Positions 1 to 8,653 of a stretch of 64,000 bases of DNA are shown here, in pieces. Source of the DNA: Micromonospora sp. CP22 (GTDB lineage Bacteria; Actinomycetota; Actinomycetes; Mycobacteriales; Micromonosporaceae); contig NZ_VCJO01000006.1 in assembly GCF_009712475.1 (NCBI RefSeq), positions 124,001 through 188,000 on the forward strand, written 5' to 3'. Under the pieces are notes generated by a model that had not been told where the DNA came from, did no database searches, and was given only the letters and a program-made list of their open reading frames with translations. The translations under genes and the position numbers were made by a program. The stretch's first letter is position 1. The number at the start of each line of letters is the position of its first letter.

Positions 1-1656
1 GACCACCCGGTCGACGAACTCGAAGCCGCCGCCGCGCGGCAACGGCTCCACCTCGATGTCGCAGACGGCGTACTGCCCGTGCCCGCCGGACTGCTTGACG
101 TGTCGGCCGTGCCCCCGGGCCGGCACGGTCAGCGTCTCCCGCAGCGGCACCCGCACCGGCTCGGTGTCCAACTCCACCCCGCCCGCGCGCAGCCGGTCGA
201 GGACCACGTCGGCGTGCGCCTCACCCATGCACCACAACACCAGTTGGTGCGTCTCCGGGTTGCGTTCCAGCCGCAGCGTCGGGTCACCGGCCACCAGCCG
301 GCCCAGGTTGCGGGCCAGGGCGTCCTCGTCGGACCGGGACTTCGCCACGATCGCCACCGGCAGCAGCGGCTCGGGCATCTCCCACGGTGCCACCAGCAGC
401 GGGTTCTCCTTGGCCGAGATGGTGTCACCGGTCTCCGCGCTGCCGGACTTGGTGATCGCGCAGATGTCACCGGCCACCGCCACGCCCACCTCGCGCAGGG
501 TGGCCCCCAGCGGGCTGTAGAGGTGGGCGATCCGCTCGTCGGCGTCGTGGTCGGGGTGGCCGCGCTCGGCCAGGCCGTGACCGGAGACGTGCACGGTCTG
601 GTCCGGGCGTAGCGTGCCGGAGAAGACGCGGACCACGCAGACCCGCCCGACATGCCGGTCGATGGTGGTCCGCACCACCTCGGCCACCAGCGGACCGTCC
701 GGGTCGCAGGTCAACGGGGGTCGGGGCGAGCCGTCCACCCCGGTCACCGCGGGCAGGGTGTGCTCCGGCGGGGCGGGGAAACCGGCGGTGAGCACCTCCA
801 GCAGCGCGTCGACGCCGACCCCGGTCGCCGAGCAGACCGGCACCACCGGGTAGAAGTGGCCACGGGCGACCGCCTTCTCCAGGTCCTCCACCAGGACGGC
901 GGCGTCGATCTCCTCGCCGTCCAGGTAGCGGTCCATCAGGGTCTCGTCCTCGCTCTCGGCGATGATCCCCTCGATCAGCTCGTTGCGGGACTCGGCGATG
1001 GCCGGCAGGTGCTCCGGGTCGGGCTCGCGCACCTGCGGCGGCAGCCCATCCGTGTAGTCGAAGACCCGCCGCGTGATCAACCCCAGCAGGCCGACGGTGG
1101 ACTCGCCGTCGTCACCGAGCATCGGCAGGTAGAGCGGGAGCACGTTGTCGCCGAAGACCCGCTGGCACAGCGCCACCGCCTCGTCGAAGTCGGCACGGGG
1201 ATGGTCCAGCCGGGCCACCGCGACCGCGCGGGGCATGTCCACCGCCGCGCACTCTTCCCACAGCGCGGCGGTGGCCGCGTCCATGCCGTCGACGGCGGAG
1301 ACCACGAAGAGCGCGGCGTCGGCGGCCCGCAACCCGGCGCGCAACTCGCCGACGAAGTCGGCGTAACCGGGCGTGTCGAGCAGGTTGACCTTGATCCCGT
1401 CGTGGATCAGCGGCGCACAGGCCAGGGCGACCGAACGCTGCTGGCGTACGGCGGCCGGATCGTGATCGCAGACGGTGGTGCCGTCGGTGACCGTGCCGGC
1501 CCGCGTGATCGTGCCGGAGGCCGCGAGCAACGCCTCGACCAGCGTTGTCTTGCCCGCCCCGGAATGCCCGACGAGCACCACGTTGCGGATCCTGGCCGGG
1601 TCGGTCACCACCGGTATGCCGCCGGTGGCTCCCTTGTCCTGACTCCTCTGCGCCAT
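1..1656 (-). CDS. Elongation factor G-like GTPase (EF-G2 type), C-terminus outside window
   Basis: Translational GTPase of the EF-G-like group carried by many actinobacteria beside the true fusA; its own role in translation is not settled. The window holds the first 552 codons and the frame is open at base 1, so about 150 residues of domains IV-V are missing. Visible are the P-loop GHSGAGKT (residues 30-37) and the G3 motif DTPG (94-97). The G4 position, NKxD in classical EF-G, reads ARLD (148-151). The last residues seen, GFEFVDRVV, fit EF-G domain IV. The ATG at 1656 is preceded by GGGAGGTG at a suitable distance. It is transcribed away from pgsA. A tetracycline-resistance-type ribosomal protection protein is the main alternative, but the overall pattern fits EF-G2 better. 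Confidence 0.85.
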   Translation of the reverse strand, partial: MAQRSQDKGATGGIPVVTDPARIRNVVLVGHSGAGKTTLVEALLAASGTITRAGTVTDGTTVCDHDPAAVRQQRSVALACAPLIHDGIKVNLLDTPGYADFVGELRAGLRAADAALFVVSAVDGMDAATAALWEECAAVDMPRAVAVARLDHPRADFDEAVALCQRVFGDNVLPLYLPMLGDDGESTVGLLGLITRRVFDYTDGLPPQVREPDPEHLPAIAESRNELIEGIIAESEDETLMDRYLDGEEIDAAVLVEDLEKAVARGHFYPVVPVCSATGVGVDALLEVLTAGFPAPPEHTLPAVTGVDGSPRPPLTCDPDGPLVAEVVRTTIDRHVGRVCVVRVFSGTLRPDQTVHVSGHGLAERGHPDHDADERIAHLYSPLGATLREVGVAVAGDICAITKSGSAETGDTISAKENPLLVAPWEMPEPLLPVAIVAKSRSDEDALARNLGRLVAGDPTLRLERNPETHQLVLWCMGEAHADVVLDRLRAGGVELDTEPVRVPLRETLTVPARGHGRHVKQSGGHGQYAVCDIEVEPLPRGGGFEFVDRVV

Positions 1657-1938
1657 CGGGCGCACCTCCCTCAGCCGGTGGTGGTGGCGACCGCCGCACG
1701 CGACGGGAAATGCGGCCCGGGCGGGGTGCTGCGGCGATATCCTCCGGTGCTGCACTGGGAACCGGGCAGTCAACAGCCGGTGGGGTGAGCCGGGTCACCC
1801 TCTTGGTCCGATCTCACACCCGATGGCGACCGGACACAAGCCTCTTCGACCGCCGCGCCGGGTCGGTCCGACGCGGCCGTGCCACGCCGGGTGAGCGTGG
1901 CTGGTGGCGGGCGGTGTCGTCGGTCGAACGCCGACCGA

Positions 1939-1944
1939 TATCGT
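1939..1944 (+). promoter_or_regulatory. Probable -10 element of pgsA
   Basis: TATCGT lies 9 nt before the pgsA ATG, which would put the transcript start at or within a few bases of the start codon. No convincing -35 hexamer is visible. The rest of the 297-bp divergent region 1657-1953 shows no coding signal I can support. Confidence 0.35.
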
Positions 1945-1953
1945 GGGACCGCC

Positions 1954-2586
1954 ATGGCGAAGATCTTCCAAGTGTCGGCCCGCGCGGGGATGACCCGCGT
2001 CGTCGAGCCGATCGCCCGTAGCCTGCTGCGCGCGGGCGTGTCCCCCAACGCGGTCACCGTCTCCGGCACCTTCGGCGTGCTCGTCGGCGCGCTCGGCTTC
2101 GGTGCCCGAGGCCACCTGGTCGCCGGTGCGCTGATCGTGACGGTCTTCGCGCTCACCGACCTGCTCGACGGGACGATGGCCCGGATGAGTGGCGGCTCGA
2201 CCCGCTTCGGTGCCTTCCTCGACTCCAGCATGGACCGGGTCGCCGACAGCGCGGTCTTCGGCGCGGTCGCGTTCTACCTGGCCACCGAGGGCGACCGCGC
2301 GGGCCTGGCCGCCGCGCTGATCTGCCTGGCCGCAGGCGGGCTCGTGTCGTACGTCAAGGCCCGCGCCGAGGGGCTCGGGATGACCTGCAACGTGGGCATC
2401 GCCGAGCGTACGGAACGACTGCTGATCGTCGGCGTCGGTGGCCTGCTCGCCGAACTGGTCCACCCGGTGGCGCTGCCGATCGCGCTCTGGCTGCTCGCGG
2501 CGGTCTCCCTGTTCACCGTCGGCCAGCGGATGCGGCACGTGTACCGGCAGGCCCAGCAGGCCGACGTGCCGGGTGGCACGGGGTGA
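1954..2586 (+). CDS. pgsA: Phosphatidylinositol phosphate synthase (CDP-alcohol phosphatidyltransferase)
   Basis: Integral membrane enzyme that joins CDP-diacylglycerol and inositol 1-phosphate to form phosphatidylinositol phosphate, the first step toward PI and PI mannosides. The 210-aa product carries the complete family signature: D69, D72-G73, A76-R77, G86, D90 and D94 with exact DxxDGxxARx8Gx3Dx3D spacing, followed by several hydrophobic helices. I chose the ATG at 1954 (MAKIFQVSAR) because the upstream extension is low-complexity and arginine-rich and because a -10 hexamer sits just before it. The next genes are the PIM acyltransferase and PimA, the same order as Rv2612c-Rv2610c in M. 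tuberculosis. That context favours inositol phosphate over glycerol phosphate as acceptor. Confidence 0.92.
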   Translation: MAKIFQVSARAGMTRVVEPIARSLLRAGVSPNAVTVSGTFGVLVGALGFGARGHLVAGALIVTVFALTDLLDGTMARMSGGSTRFGAFLDSSMDRVADSAVFGAVAFYLATEGDRAGLAAALICLAAGGLVSYVKARAEGLGMTCNVGIAERTERLLIVGVGGLLAELVHPVALPIALWLLAAVSLFTVGQRMRHVYRQAQQADVPGGTG

Positions 2587-2611
2587 GCGGCACAGCCGGG
2601 CGGGGTATCCG

Positions 2612-3490
2612 GTGAACCTCACCGAGTTCGGCTACGTCGCCGGTTGGCGGCTGGTCCGCGTACTGCCCCGGCCGGTAGCCGCCGCCGCGTTCACCGCCGG
2701 AGCCGACCGCGCCCACCGTCGCCGGGGTCCGGGTGCCGCCCGGCTCCGCGCCAACCTGCGCCGCGTGGTCGGGCCGCAACTGTCCGAGGCCGAACTCGAC
2801 GACCTGGTTCGGCGTGGCCTGCGCTCCTACGCCCGCTACTGGATGGAGGCGTTCCGGCTGCCCGCGCTGAGCCGTGAGCAGCTGCTCGCCGGGTTCCGGC
2901 TGGATCGCGCCGAGGTGCTCGCGGCGGACGTCGCCGCCGGGCGTGGCGCGGTGGTGGCGTTGCCGCACGCCGGCAACTGGGACGCGGCCGGAGCGTGGGT
3001 CGCCGCCAACGGCTGGCCGTTGTCCACCGTCGCCGAACGGCTCAAGCCGGAGGGCGTCTTCAAGCGGTTCGTCGCCTTCCGGCAGCGTCTGGGGATGGAG
3101 ATCCTGCCCACCGTCGGCGGCGAGCGGCCGCCGCTGGATGTGCTCACCGACCGGCTGACCGCCGGGACGGTGGTGCCGCTGCTGGCCGACCGGGACCTCT
3201 CCGCCCGTGGGGTGGAGGTCGACTTCTTCGGTGGTCGGACCCGGATGCCGCCCGGCCCGGCGCTGCTCGCGCTGCGCACCGGCGCGCCGTTGTACGTGGC
3301 GTCGATGTGGTACGAACCGGATGCGGCCTGTGCCTCACTGGAAGGTCCGTTGCCGGTGCCGGGACCCGAGACGGGCTCGCTCGACGTGCGGGTCCGATCG
3401 CTGACCCAGCTGATCGCCGACCGTCTCGCGGCGGGCATCGCCCGGCATCCGGAAGACTGGCACATGCTGCAACGGATGTGGCTGGACTGA
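2612..3490 (+). CDS. Phosphatidylinositol mannoside acyltransferase (PatA-like)
   Basis: Membrane-associated acyltransferase of the LpxL/HtrB-like family, expected to transfer a fatty acyl group from acyl-CoA to the mannose of PIM1/PIM2 on the inner leaflet. The 292-aa product has the family HX4D catalytic motif as HAGNWD (H119, D124). The GTG at 2612 (VNLTEFGYVAGWR) is preferred because this N-terminus resembles family members as I know them. An in-frame GTG at 2573 would overlap pgsA and add unrelated residues. The gene lies between pgsA and pimA with short spacing, which supports an operon for PIM synthesis. Confidence 0.88.
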   Translation: MNLTEFGYVAGWRLVRVLPRPVAAAAFTAGADRAHRRRGPGAARLRANLRRVVGPQLSEAELDDLVRRGLRSYARYWMEAFRLPALSREQLLAGFRLDRAEVLAADVAAGRGAVVALPHAGNWDAAGAWVAANGWPLSTVAERLKPEGVFKRFVAFRQRLGMEILPTVGGERPPLDVLTDRLTAGTVVPLLADRDLSARGVEVDFFGGRTRMPPGPALLALRTGAPLYVASMWYEPDAACASLEGPLPVPGPETGSLDVRVRSLTQLIADRLAAGIARHPEDWHMLQRMWLD

Positions 3491-3503
3491 GGGGACGGGC
3501 GCA

Positions 3504-4658
3504 ATGCGGATCGGCATCGTCTGCCCGTACTCCTTCGACGTACCCGGCGGGGTGCAGAACCACGTCATGGATCTCGCGGAGGCGTTGATCGGGCTCGGGC
3601 ACGAGGTGAGCGTCCTCGCCCCGGCGGACGAGGACTCGCCGCTGCCGCCGTACGTGGTGTCGGCCGGTCGGTCGGTGCCCCTGCCGTACAACGGCTCGGT
3701 GGCCCGGATCGCGTTCGGTCCGGTCTCCACCGCCCGGGTCCGCCGCTGGATCATCCGAGGCGACTTCGACGTGCTGCACGTGCACGAACCGCTCGCGTTG
3801 AGCTTGTCCATGCTCGCCGTGCTCTCCGCCCGTGGGCCGGTGGTGGCCACCTTCCACACCGCGATGACCCGGTCGCGGATGCTCGCCGCCGCCCAGGGGG
3901 TGCTCCAGATCGTGCTGGAGCGGATCACCGCGCGGATCGCGGTGAGCGCCCTGGCCCGCAAGGTGCAGGTCGAGCATCTGGACGGCGGGGCGGTGGAGAT
4001 CCCCAACGGGGTGGCGGTGGCCAAGTTCGCCGGAGTCGAGCCGCTGCCCGGCTGGCCGGGGGAGTGCGGGCCGGGCACCGGCGGCACACTCGGCTTCCTG
4101 GGCCGCTTCACCGAACCCCGCAAGGGATTCCCGATCCTGCGGGACGCCTTCGTCGAGCTGGCCCGGCGGCGACCCGGCCTGCGCCTGCTGGTCGCCGGCC
4201 CCGGCGACCCGGACGACCTGTTCGACCGGTTCCCGGCCGACCTGCGAGACCAGGTCACCTTCCTCGGTCTGGTCTCCGAGGAGGACAAGGCGCGGATGCT
4301 GCGCAGCGTGCACCTCTACGTCGCGCCGAACACCGGCGGTGAGTCCTTCGGCATGATCCTCACCGAGGCACTCGCCGCCGGCACCACCGTCGTGGCCAGT
4401 GACCTGGACGCCTTCCGCCGGGTGCTCGACGGCGGCCGGGCCGGCCGGTTGTTCCCGACCGGCGACGCGGTGTCCTTGCGTGCCACGCTGGCGCAGTTGC
4501 TGGACGACGCGGAGCAGCGGGCGGAACTGACCGCCTGCGGCGACCAGGTGGTGGCGAATTTCGACTGGCCCGTGGTTGCCCGCCGGGTTCTGGAGGTATA
4601 CGCAGCGGCGATCGAGGCCACCGACGGGCGGGTGATCGACCAGGAGTGGGTGGGTTGA
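3504..4658 (+). CDS. pimA: Phosphatidylinositol alpha-mannosyltransferase PimA (GT4)
   Basis: Peripheral membrane glycosyltransferase that moves mannose from GDP-mannose to the 2-position of myo-inositol in PI, giving PIM1. The 384-aa protein has two Rossmann-like halves. H118 (in TFHTA) matches the essential His118 of mycobacterial PimA. R201 and K207 in GRFTEPRKGF match its R196/K202 pair, and E280 with E288 form the GT4 EX7E motif in GGESFGMILTE. An AGGGGACGG ribosome-binding site precedes the ATG. It lies 13 bp after the acyltransferase gene, so cotranscription is likely. All key residues seem intact. Confidence 0.95.
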   Translation: MRIGIVCPYSFDVPGGVQNHVMDLAEALIGLGHEVSVLAPADEDSPLPPYVVSAGRSVPLPYNGSVARIAFGPVSTARVRRWIIRGDFDVLHVHEPLALSLSMLAVLSARGPVVATFHTAMTRSRMLAAAQGVLQIVLERITARIAVSALARKVQVEHLDGGAVEIPNGVAVAKFAGVEPLPGWPGECGPGTGGTLGFLGRFTEPRKGFPILRDAFVELARRRPGLRLLVAGPGDPDDLFDRFPADLRDQVTFLGLVSEEDKARMLRSVHLYVAPNTGGESFGMILTEALAAGTTVVASDLDAFRRVLDGGRAGRLFPTGDAVSLRATLAQLLDDAEQRAELTACGDQVVANFDWPVVARRVLEVYAAAIEATDGRVIDQEWVG

Positions 4659-4689
4659 CCTGATCGGGAGGAACGGGAGCAGCACTACG

Positions 4690-5196
4690 ATGCCGGGCAT
4701 GTGGTGGGCGGTGGGCGTGACGCTGGTCGTCGCCCTGGTCGCGGTGTACCTGATCTGGACCGCCGGCCGGGTCGAGCGGCTTCAGGATCGTGCCCAACTC
4801 GCCGCCCGTGCCCTGGACGCGCACCTGCTGCGCCGGGCCGCCGCCGCCGCGGTGCTGGCCGAGCGCCGCGACGGCGTCGAGTTGTACGCGGCGGCGCGGA
4901 TCGCCCTCGACGCCGGGCCGGAGGAGCGGGAGGCGGCCGAGAACGATCTCACCCGGCAGTTGCGGAGCATCCCACTCGACCCCACCGACCCCGACTGCGA
5001 GGCGGTGATCGCCGCCAGCCGGCGACTCGCCCTGGCCCGCCAGGTGCACACCGACCTGGTCCGTGACGCCCGTTCGGCACGCAGCCGCCCGCTGGTGCGG
5101 CTGTTGCGGATGGGACGCCGGCACACCTGGCCGCGCTACTTCGACATCGACGACCCGACCCTCACCATCCCCGCCGCCGACGTGTCGAGCCGCTGA
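4690..5196 (+). CDS. Conserved small membrane-anchored protein of the pimA-pdxS interval
   Basis: Function unknown. The 168-aa product starts with one hydrophobic segment (about residues 4-23), followed by an alanine- and arginine-rich, probably helical cytoplasmic region and a C-terminal patch [21 protein letters not shown] at 4675-4679 fits the ATG at 4690; a second ATG at 4699 is possible. It follows pimA by about 30 bp and is likely cotranscribed. In M. tuberculosis the gene at this position (Rv2609c, from memory) is longer and includes a Nudix domain. No Nudix box (GX5EX7REUXEEXGU) is visible here, so an automatic Nudix label would be unsupported. Confidence 0.7.
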   Translation: MPGMWWAVGVTLVVALVAVYLIWTAGRVERLQDRAQLAARALDAHLLRRAAAAAVLAERRDGVELYAAARIALDAGPEEREAAENDLTRQLRSIPLDPTDPDCEAVIAASRRLALARQVHTDLVRDARSARSRPLVRLLRMGRRHTWPRYFDIDDPTLTIPAADVSSR

Positions 5197-5362
5197 CCTC
5201 GCCCACCGAGCCGCTGGCCGGGCTGATCAGGGTGGCCCGGCTCGTCGGAGTGACGGCGACCACACAGCAGGCCACCACGGGTCCGATTGGCTGTCGGAGC
5301 GACGTCCACCCGGGCGTAGCATCTGCGCTGCCACCTCCCGAGGACGCCTGAGGAGCGACAAC

Positions 5363-6280
5363 GTGTCCGAGACGACTTCCCCGAACACCGAGGCCACCCC
5401 GGTCGTCGGCACCGCCCGCGTCAAGCGCGGCATGGCCGAGATGCTCAAGGGCGGTGTGATCATGGATGTGGTCACCCCCGAGCAGGCCAAGATCGCCGAG
5501 GACGCCGGTGCGGTCGCGGTGATGGCGCTGGAGCGGGTCCCCGCGGACATCCGCGCCCAGGGCGGGGTGTCGCGGATGAGCGACCCCGACATGATCGACG
5601 GCATCATCAACGCGGTCTCCATCCCGGTGATGGCCAAGGCCCGCATCGGCCACTTCGTGGAGGCGCAGATCCTCCAGTCCCTCGGCGTCGACTACGTCGA
5701 CGAGTCCGAGGTGCTCACCCCGGCCGACTACGCCAACCACATCGACAAGTGGGCGTTCACCGTCCCCTTCGTCTGCGGTGCGACCAACCTGGGCGAGGCG
5801 CTGCGCCGGATCACCGAGGGCGCTGCCATGATCCGCTCCAAGGGCGAGGCCGGCACCGGCGACGTCTCCAACGCCACCACGCACATGCGCCGGATCCGCC
5901 AGGAGATCCGCCGCCTGGCCTCGCTGCCGGCCGACGAGCTGTTCGTCGCGGCGAAGGAGTTGCAGGCACCGTACGAGCTGGTCAAGGAGGTCGCCGAGAC
6001 CGGCAAACTGCCGGTGGTGCTGTTCACCGCCGGTGGCATCGCCACCCCGGCCGACGCGGCGATGATGATGCAGCTCGGCGCCGAGGGCGTCTTCGTCGGC
6101 TCCGGCATCTTCAAGTCCGGCAACCCGGCCCAGCGGGCCGCCGCGATCGTGAAGGCGACCACCTTCCACGACGACCCGGACGTGCTGGCCAAGGTGTCCC
6201 GGGGCCTCGGCGAGGCGATGGTCGGCATCAACGTCGACGACATCCCCGTCCCGCACCGCCTCGCCGACCGCGGCTGGTGA
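5363..6280 (+). CDS. pdxS: Pyridoxal 5'-phosphate synthase, synthase subunit PdxS
   Basis: Forms PLP from ribose 5-phosphate, glyceraldehyde 3-phosphate and ammonia supplied by PdxT, as the (beta/alpha)8 core of the 12+12 PdxS-PdxT complex. The 305-aa product retains D35, K92 ([11 protein letters not shown]) and K160 (RSKGEAGTG), equivalent to B. subtilis D24, K81 and K149. The GTG at 5363 has AGGAG 7 nt upstream. The first 15-18 residues are a non-conserved extension. A TAGCAT at 5317-5322 could be the -10 box. pdxT follows after a 75-bp gap that holds a repeat element. Confidence 0.96.
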   Translation: MSETTSPNTEATPVVGTARVKRGMAEMLKGGVIMDVVTPEQAKIAEDAGAVAVMALERVPADIRAQGGVSRMSDPDMIDGIINAVSIPVMAKARIGHFVEAQILQSLGVDYVDESEVLTPADYANHIDKWAFTVPFVCGATNLGEALRRITEGAAMIRSKGEAGTGDVSNATTHMRRIRQEIRRLASLPADELFVAAKELQAPYELVKEVAETGKLPVVLFTAGGIATPADAAMMMQLGAEGVFVGSGIFKSGNPAQRAAAIVKATTFHDDPDVLAKVSRGLGEAMVGINVDDIPVPHRLADRGW

Positions 6281-6281
6281 C

Positions 6282-6340
6282 GTGCAAGGAAGGGCACCTT
6301 GTTAACGCCTCGTGTATAGCAGGGGCCCCCTGCTAACACC
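6282..6340. repeat. Dispersed repeat (family A), degenerate copy in pdxS-pdxT gap
   Basis: Positions 6282-6310 match the reverse complement of 47614-47642 at 27 of 29 bases, so the two loci carry the same repeat in opposite orientation. The right half contains a near-palindrome at 6318-6334 centred on GGGGCCCCC. It begins one base after the pdxS stop codon and ends just before or at the pdxT ribosome-binding site, so it lies inside a two-gene operon. From memory, elements with GTGTAAGGAAGGGCCC are common in Micromonospora genomes. Confidence 0.75.
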
Positions 6341-6355
6341 TCGGAGGGAACGCAC

Positions 6356-6961
6356 GTGACGCCACCCGTCATCGGTGTGCTCGCCCTGCAGGGCGACGTC
6401 CGCGAGCACGTCTCGGCCCTGACTGCGGCGGGTGCCCGCGCCCAGACCGTACGCCGACCGGCGGAACTGGACGCGGTCGACGGCCTGGTGATCCCGGGCG
6501 GGGAGTCGACCACGATCAGCAAGCTGGTCGACATCTTCGAGCTGCGCGGCCCGATCGACAAGCGGATCGCGGACGGGATGCCGGTCTACGGCTCGTGCGC
6601 CGGGATGATCATGCTGGCGACCGAGGTGCTCGACGGCCGGCCGGACCAGCGTGGCTTCGACGGCATCGCGATGACCGTTCGCCGCAACGCGTTCGGCCGG
6701 CAGGTCGACTCGTTCGAGGCGCCGGTGGAGGTCGCCGGCATCCCGGGCGGCCCGCTGCACGCGGTCTTCATCCGCGCGCCCTGGGTCGAGCGGGTCGGCG
6801 AGGGTGTCGAGGTGCTGGGCACCGTGGCCGACGGCCCGGCGGCCGGCCGGATCGTCGCCGTACGCCAGAACAACCTGCTGGCCACCTCCTTCCACCCGGA
6901 ACTCACCGGCGACCACCGCCTGCACACCTACTTCGTCGACCTCACCCGCACCGCCCGCTGA
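6356..6961 (+). CDS. pdxT: Pyridoxal 5'-phosphate synthase, glutaminase subunit PdxT
   Basis: Class I glutamine amidotransferase that hydrolyses glutamine and channels ammonia to PdxS. The 201-aa product shows the catalytic triad: C81 in [10 protein letters not shown], and H180 and E182 in TSFHPEL. The oxyanion motif GGEST is at 48-52. The GTG at 6356 has GGAGGG 7 nt upstream. It is the second gene of the PLP operon. A hairpin at 7001-7030 downstream can end transcription before the convergent regulator gene. Confidence 0.95.
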   Translation: MTPPVIGVLALQGDVREHVSALTAAGARAQTVRRPAELDAVDGLVIPGGESTTISKLVDIFELRGPIDKRIADGMPVYGSCAGMIMLATEVLDGRPDQRGFDGIAMTVRRNAFGRQVDSFEAPVEVAGIPGGPLHAVFIRAPWVERVGEGVEVLGTVADGPAAGRIVAVRQNNLLATSFHPELTGDHRLHTYFVDLTRTAR

Positions 6962-7000
6962 CCCACCCGGCCCGACGGGAGGCACCAACGTCGGAAAAGT

Positions 7001-7030
7001 TGCTGCCTCCGAGCGGCGGCGGAGGCGGCA
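7001..7030. terminator. Hairpin between convergent pdxT and XRE regulator
   Basis: An 11-bp stem (7001-7011 with 7020-7030, one G-U pair) around an 8-nt loop. It is GC-rich with no clear T-tract, as is usual in this GC range. Its position in the convergent 110-bp gap suits termination from both sides. Confidence 0.55.
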
Positions 7031-7071
7031 GTTCCCGAACCTGCGTGGATCTTGAGCGAGTCGAGTGCCGC

Positions 7072-7923
7072 TCAGCCGGCGACCGAGCGGAGACCGCCCG
7101 GGCGGCGGCCCAGCAGGCGGTCCAGTGCCGTGGCGCTGTCCGGGTCGGCGGGCTGCTGCACCACCAGCCGCTGCTGGTCGTCGGCGAGTTCCAGCGTCTC
7201 GTACGACAGCCGCAGCGGCCCCACCTCCGGATGCCGCAGCCGGCGCACCCCGCTGGACTGCACCGCGACCGGCCGGCGCTGCCACCGGGACCGGAACGGT
7301 ACCCCGACGGTACGGTCGAGCCGTTCGGCGAACGCGTCGGTGGCCGGGTCGCCGCCGCGCAACCGGTGCAGGTCGGCGACCTGCTGGTCGGCGAGGTCGG
7401 CCCAGTCGGGGAAGTGCTCCGGTGCCCGTTCGTCGGCGAAGATGAACCACACGAGGTTGGGCTGCTCGTCGTCGAGCAGCCCCAGCGGGCGCGCCAGCCG
7501 GTCGAACGGCTCGTTCCAGGCCAGCACGTCGCCGAGCCGGTTGAGCAGGTAGGCCGGTCGGTCGCGCAACGACTCCAGCAGCGTCCGGACCGGCGGACGG
7601 ACGGTACGCGACACGAACGGCCGCCCACCCGCGCACAGTTCCCGGCGTTGGTCGACCGACGCGAGTTGCTGGAGGTGCCGCCGGTCGGCGTCGTCGAGCC
7701 GCAGCGCGTCGGCCAGCGCGGCGAGGATGCCGGGCGACGGGCGGGTGTCCCGGCCCTGTTCGAGGCGGGTCAGGTACTCCACGCTGACCTGGGCCAACGT
7801 GGCCAACTCCGCACGCCGCAGGCCGGGCGTACGCCGCCGGCCGTTGGTGGGCAACCCGACCTGCTCGGGGCGTAGCGCCTCCCGGCGGCTGCGGAGGAAC
7901 GCGCCCAATTCGCCGTCCATCAC
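7072..7923 (-). CDS. XRE-family regulator with MmyB-like ligand-binding domain
   Basis: DNA-binding regulator of 283 aa. An N-terminal Cro/XRE helix-turn-helix (about residues 10-80) contains TPGLRRAELATLAQVSVEYLT, partly quoted as RRAELATLAQVSVEYL. The C-terminal part has the pattern RDRPAYLLNRLGDVLAWN and later RHPEVGPLRLSYETL, typical of the MmyB-like PAS-related domain, for which fatty-acid-like ligands have been proposed in related proteins. It is divergent from an FMN reductase gene 100 bp away. In such pairs the regulator usually represses the reductase; that role here is inference. The start could be either of two adjacent ATGs. Confidence 0.88.
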   Translation of the reverse strand: MMDGELGAFLRSRREALRPEQVGLPTNGRRRTPGLRRAELATLAQVSVEYLTRLEQGRDTRPSPGILAALADALRLDDADRRHLQQLASVDQRRELCAGGRPFVSRTVRPPVRTLLESLRDRPAYLLNRLGDVLAWNEPFDRLARPLGLLDDEQPNLVWFIFADERAPEHFPDWADLADQQVADLHRLRGGDPATDAFAERLDRTVGVPFRSRWQRRPVAVQSSGVRRLRHPEVGPLRLSYETLELADDQQRLVVQQPADPDSATALDRLLGRRPGGLRSVAG

Positions 7924-8023
7924 GCGTCCAGTCTGCCCCGATCGCCGCCGGGGAGCATGGCCCCGCCAGGGCTACCCTCACGCCGGTCTCCCCGAGTGTC
8001 GCCCACGGCTGTGGGATCGGGTC

Positions 8024-8653
8024 ATGGACAGAACGCACGAGAACGAACCGATCACGGTGGGCCTGGTCGTGGGCAGCAGCCGCCCGGGGCGGCGTGGCCC
8101 GACGGTGGGAAAGTGGGCGGCCGAGACGATGGCCGGGCATCCGGCCGCGCGCGCGGGTGGGCTGACCGTCGAGCTGGTCGATCTCGCCGAGCAGCGGCTG
8201 CCGATGCTCGACGAGCCGGTGCCGGCCCGATTCGGCGACTACCGGCACGACCACACCCGTCGCTGGTCGTCGGTGGTGTCCGCCTACGACGCCTTCGTCT
8301 TCGTCACCCCGGAGTACAACAGCTCGGTCCCGGCGGTGCTGAAGAACGCCATCGACTACCTGGACGCCGAGTGGCGCGGCAAGCCGGCCGGAGTGCTCAG
8401 TTACGGCTCTCGCGGGGGCGGGCAGGCGGCCGAGCACCTCCGGGTGATCCTGGGTGAGGTGGGCATGGCCGTCGTACCGGGCCACGTCGAGTTGCGACTC
8501 TTCACCGACTTCCAGTGGCCCGCCGGGAGCGCCACGGACCCGACCGCGCACGCCCGCATCGCACCCGCGCCGGAACGTGCCGCCGAACTGGCGATCATGG
8601 TGACCGAGCTGGTGGACGCCGTTCGCGGCGCCGTCCCGGTGCCGGTGCGATGA
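8024..8653 (+). CDS. NADPH-dependent FMN reductase family protein
   Basis: Flavodoxin-fold oxidoreductase of 209 aa that should bind FMN and use NAD(P)H to reduce flavin, quinone or a nitro/azo substrate. Visible are the phosphate-binding loop GSSRPGRRG near residue 18 and the flavin-contact stretch TPEYNSSVPAVLKNAIDYL near the middle, both hallmarks of the ArsH/chromate reductase/azoreductase group. The ATG at 8024 was chosen because family similarity begins about 10 residues later. The gene downstream starts inside its stop codon. The physiological substrate cannot be told from sequence. Confidence 0.88.
   Translation: MDRTHENEPITVGLVVGSSRPGRRGPTVGKWAAETMAGHPAARAGGLTVELVDLAEQRLPMLDEPVPARFGDYRHDHTRRWSSVVSAYDAFVFVTPEYNSSVPAVLKNAIDYLDAEWRGKPAGVLSYGSRGGGQAAEHLRVILGEVGMAVVPGHVELRLFTDFQWPAGSATDPTAHARIAPAPERAAELAIMVTELVDAVRGAVPVPVR

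Noticed and set aside
6282..6340. A PLP or other riboswitch between pdxS and pdxT
   Set aside because: The sequence is a dispersed repeat shared with 47583-47644, not a conserved aptamer.
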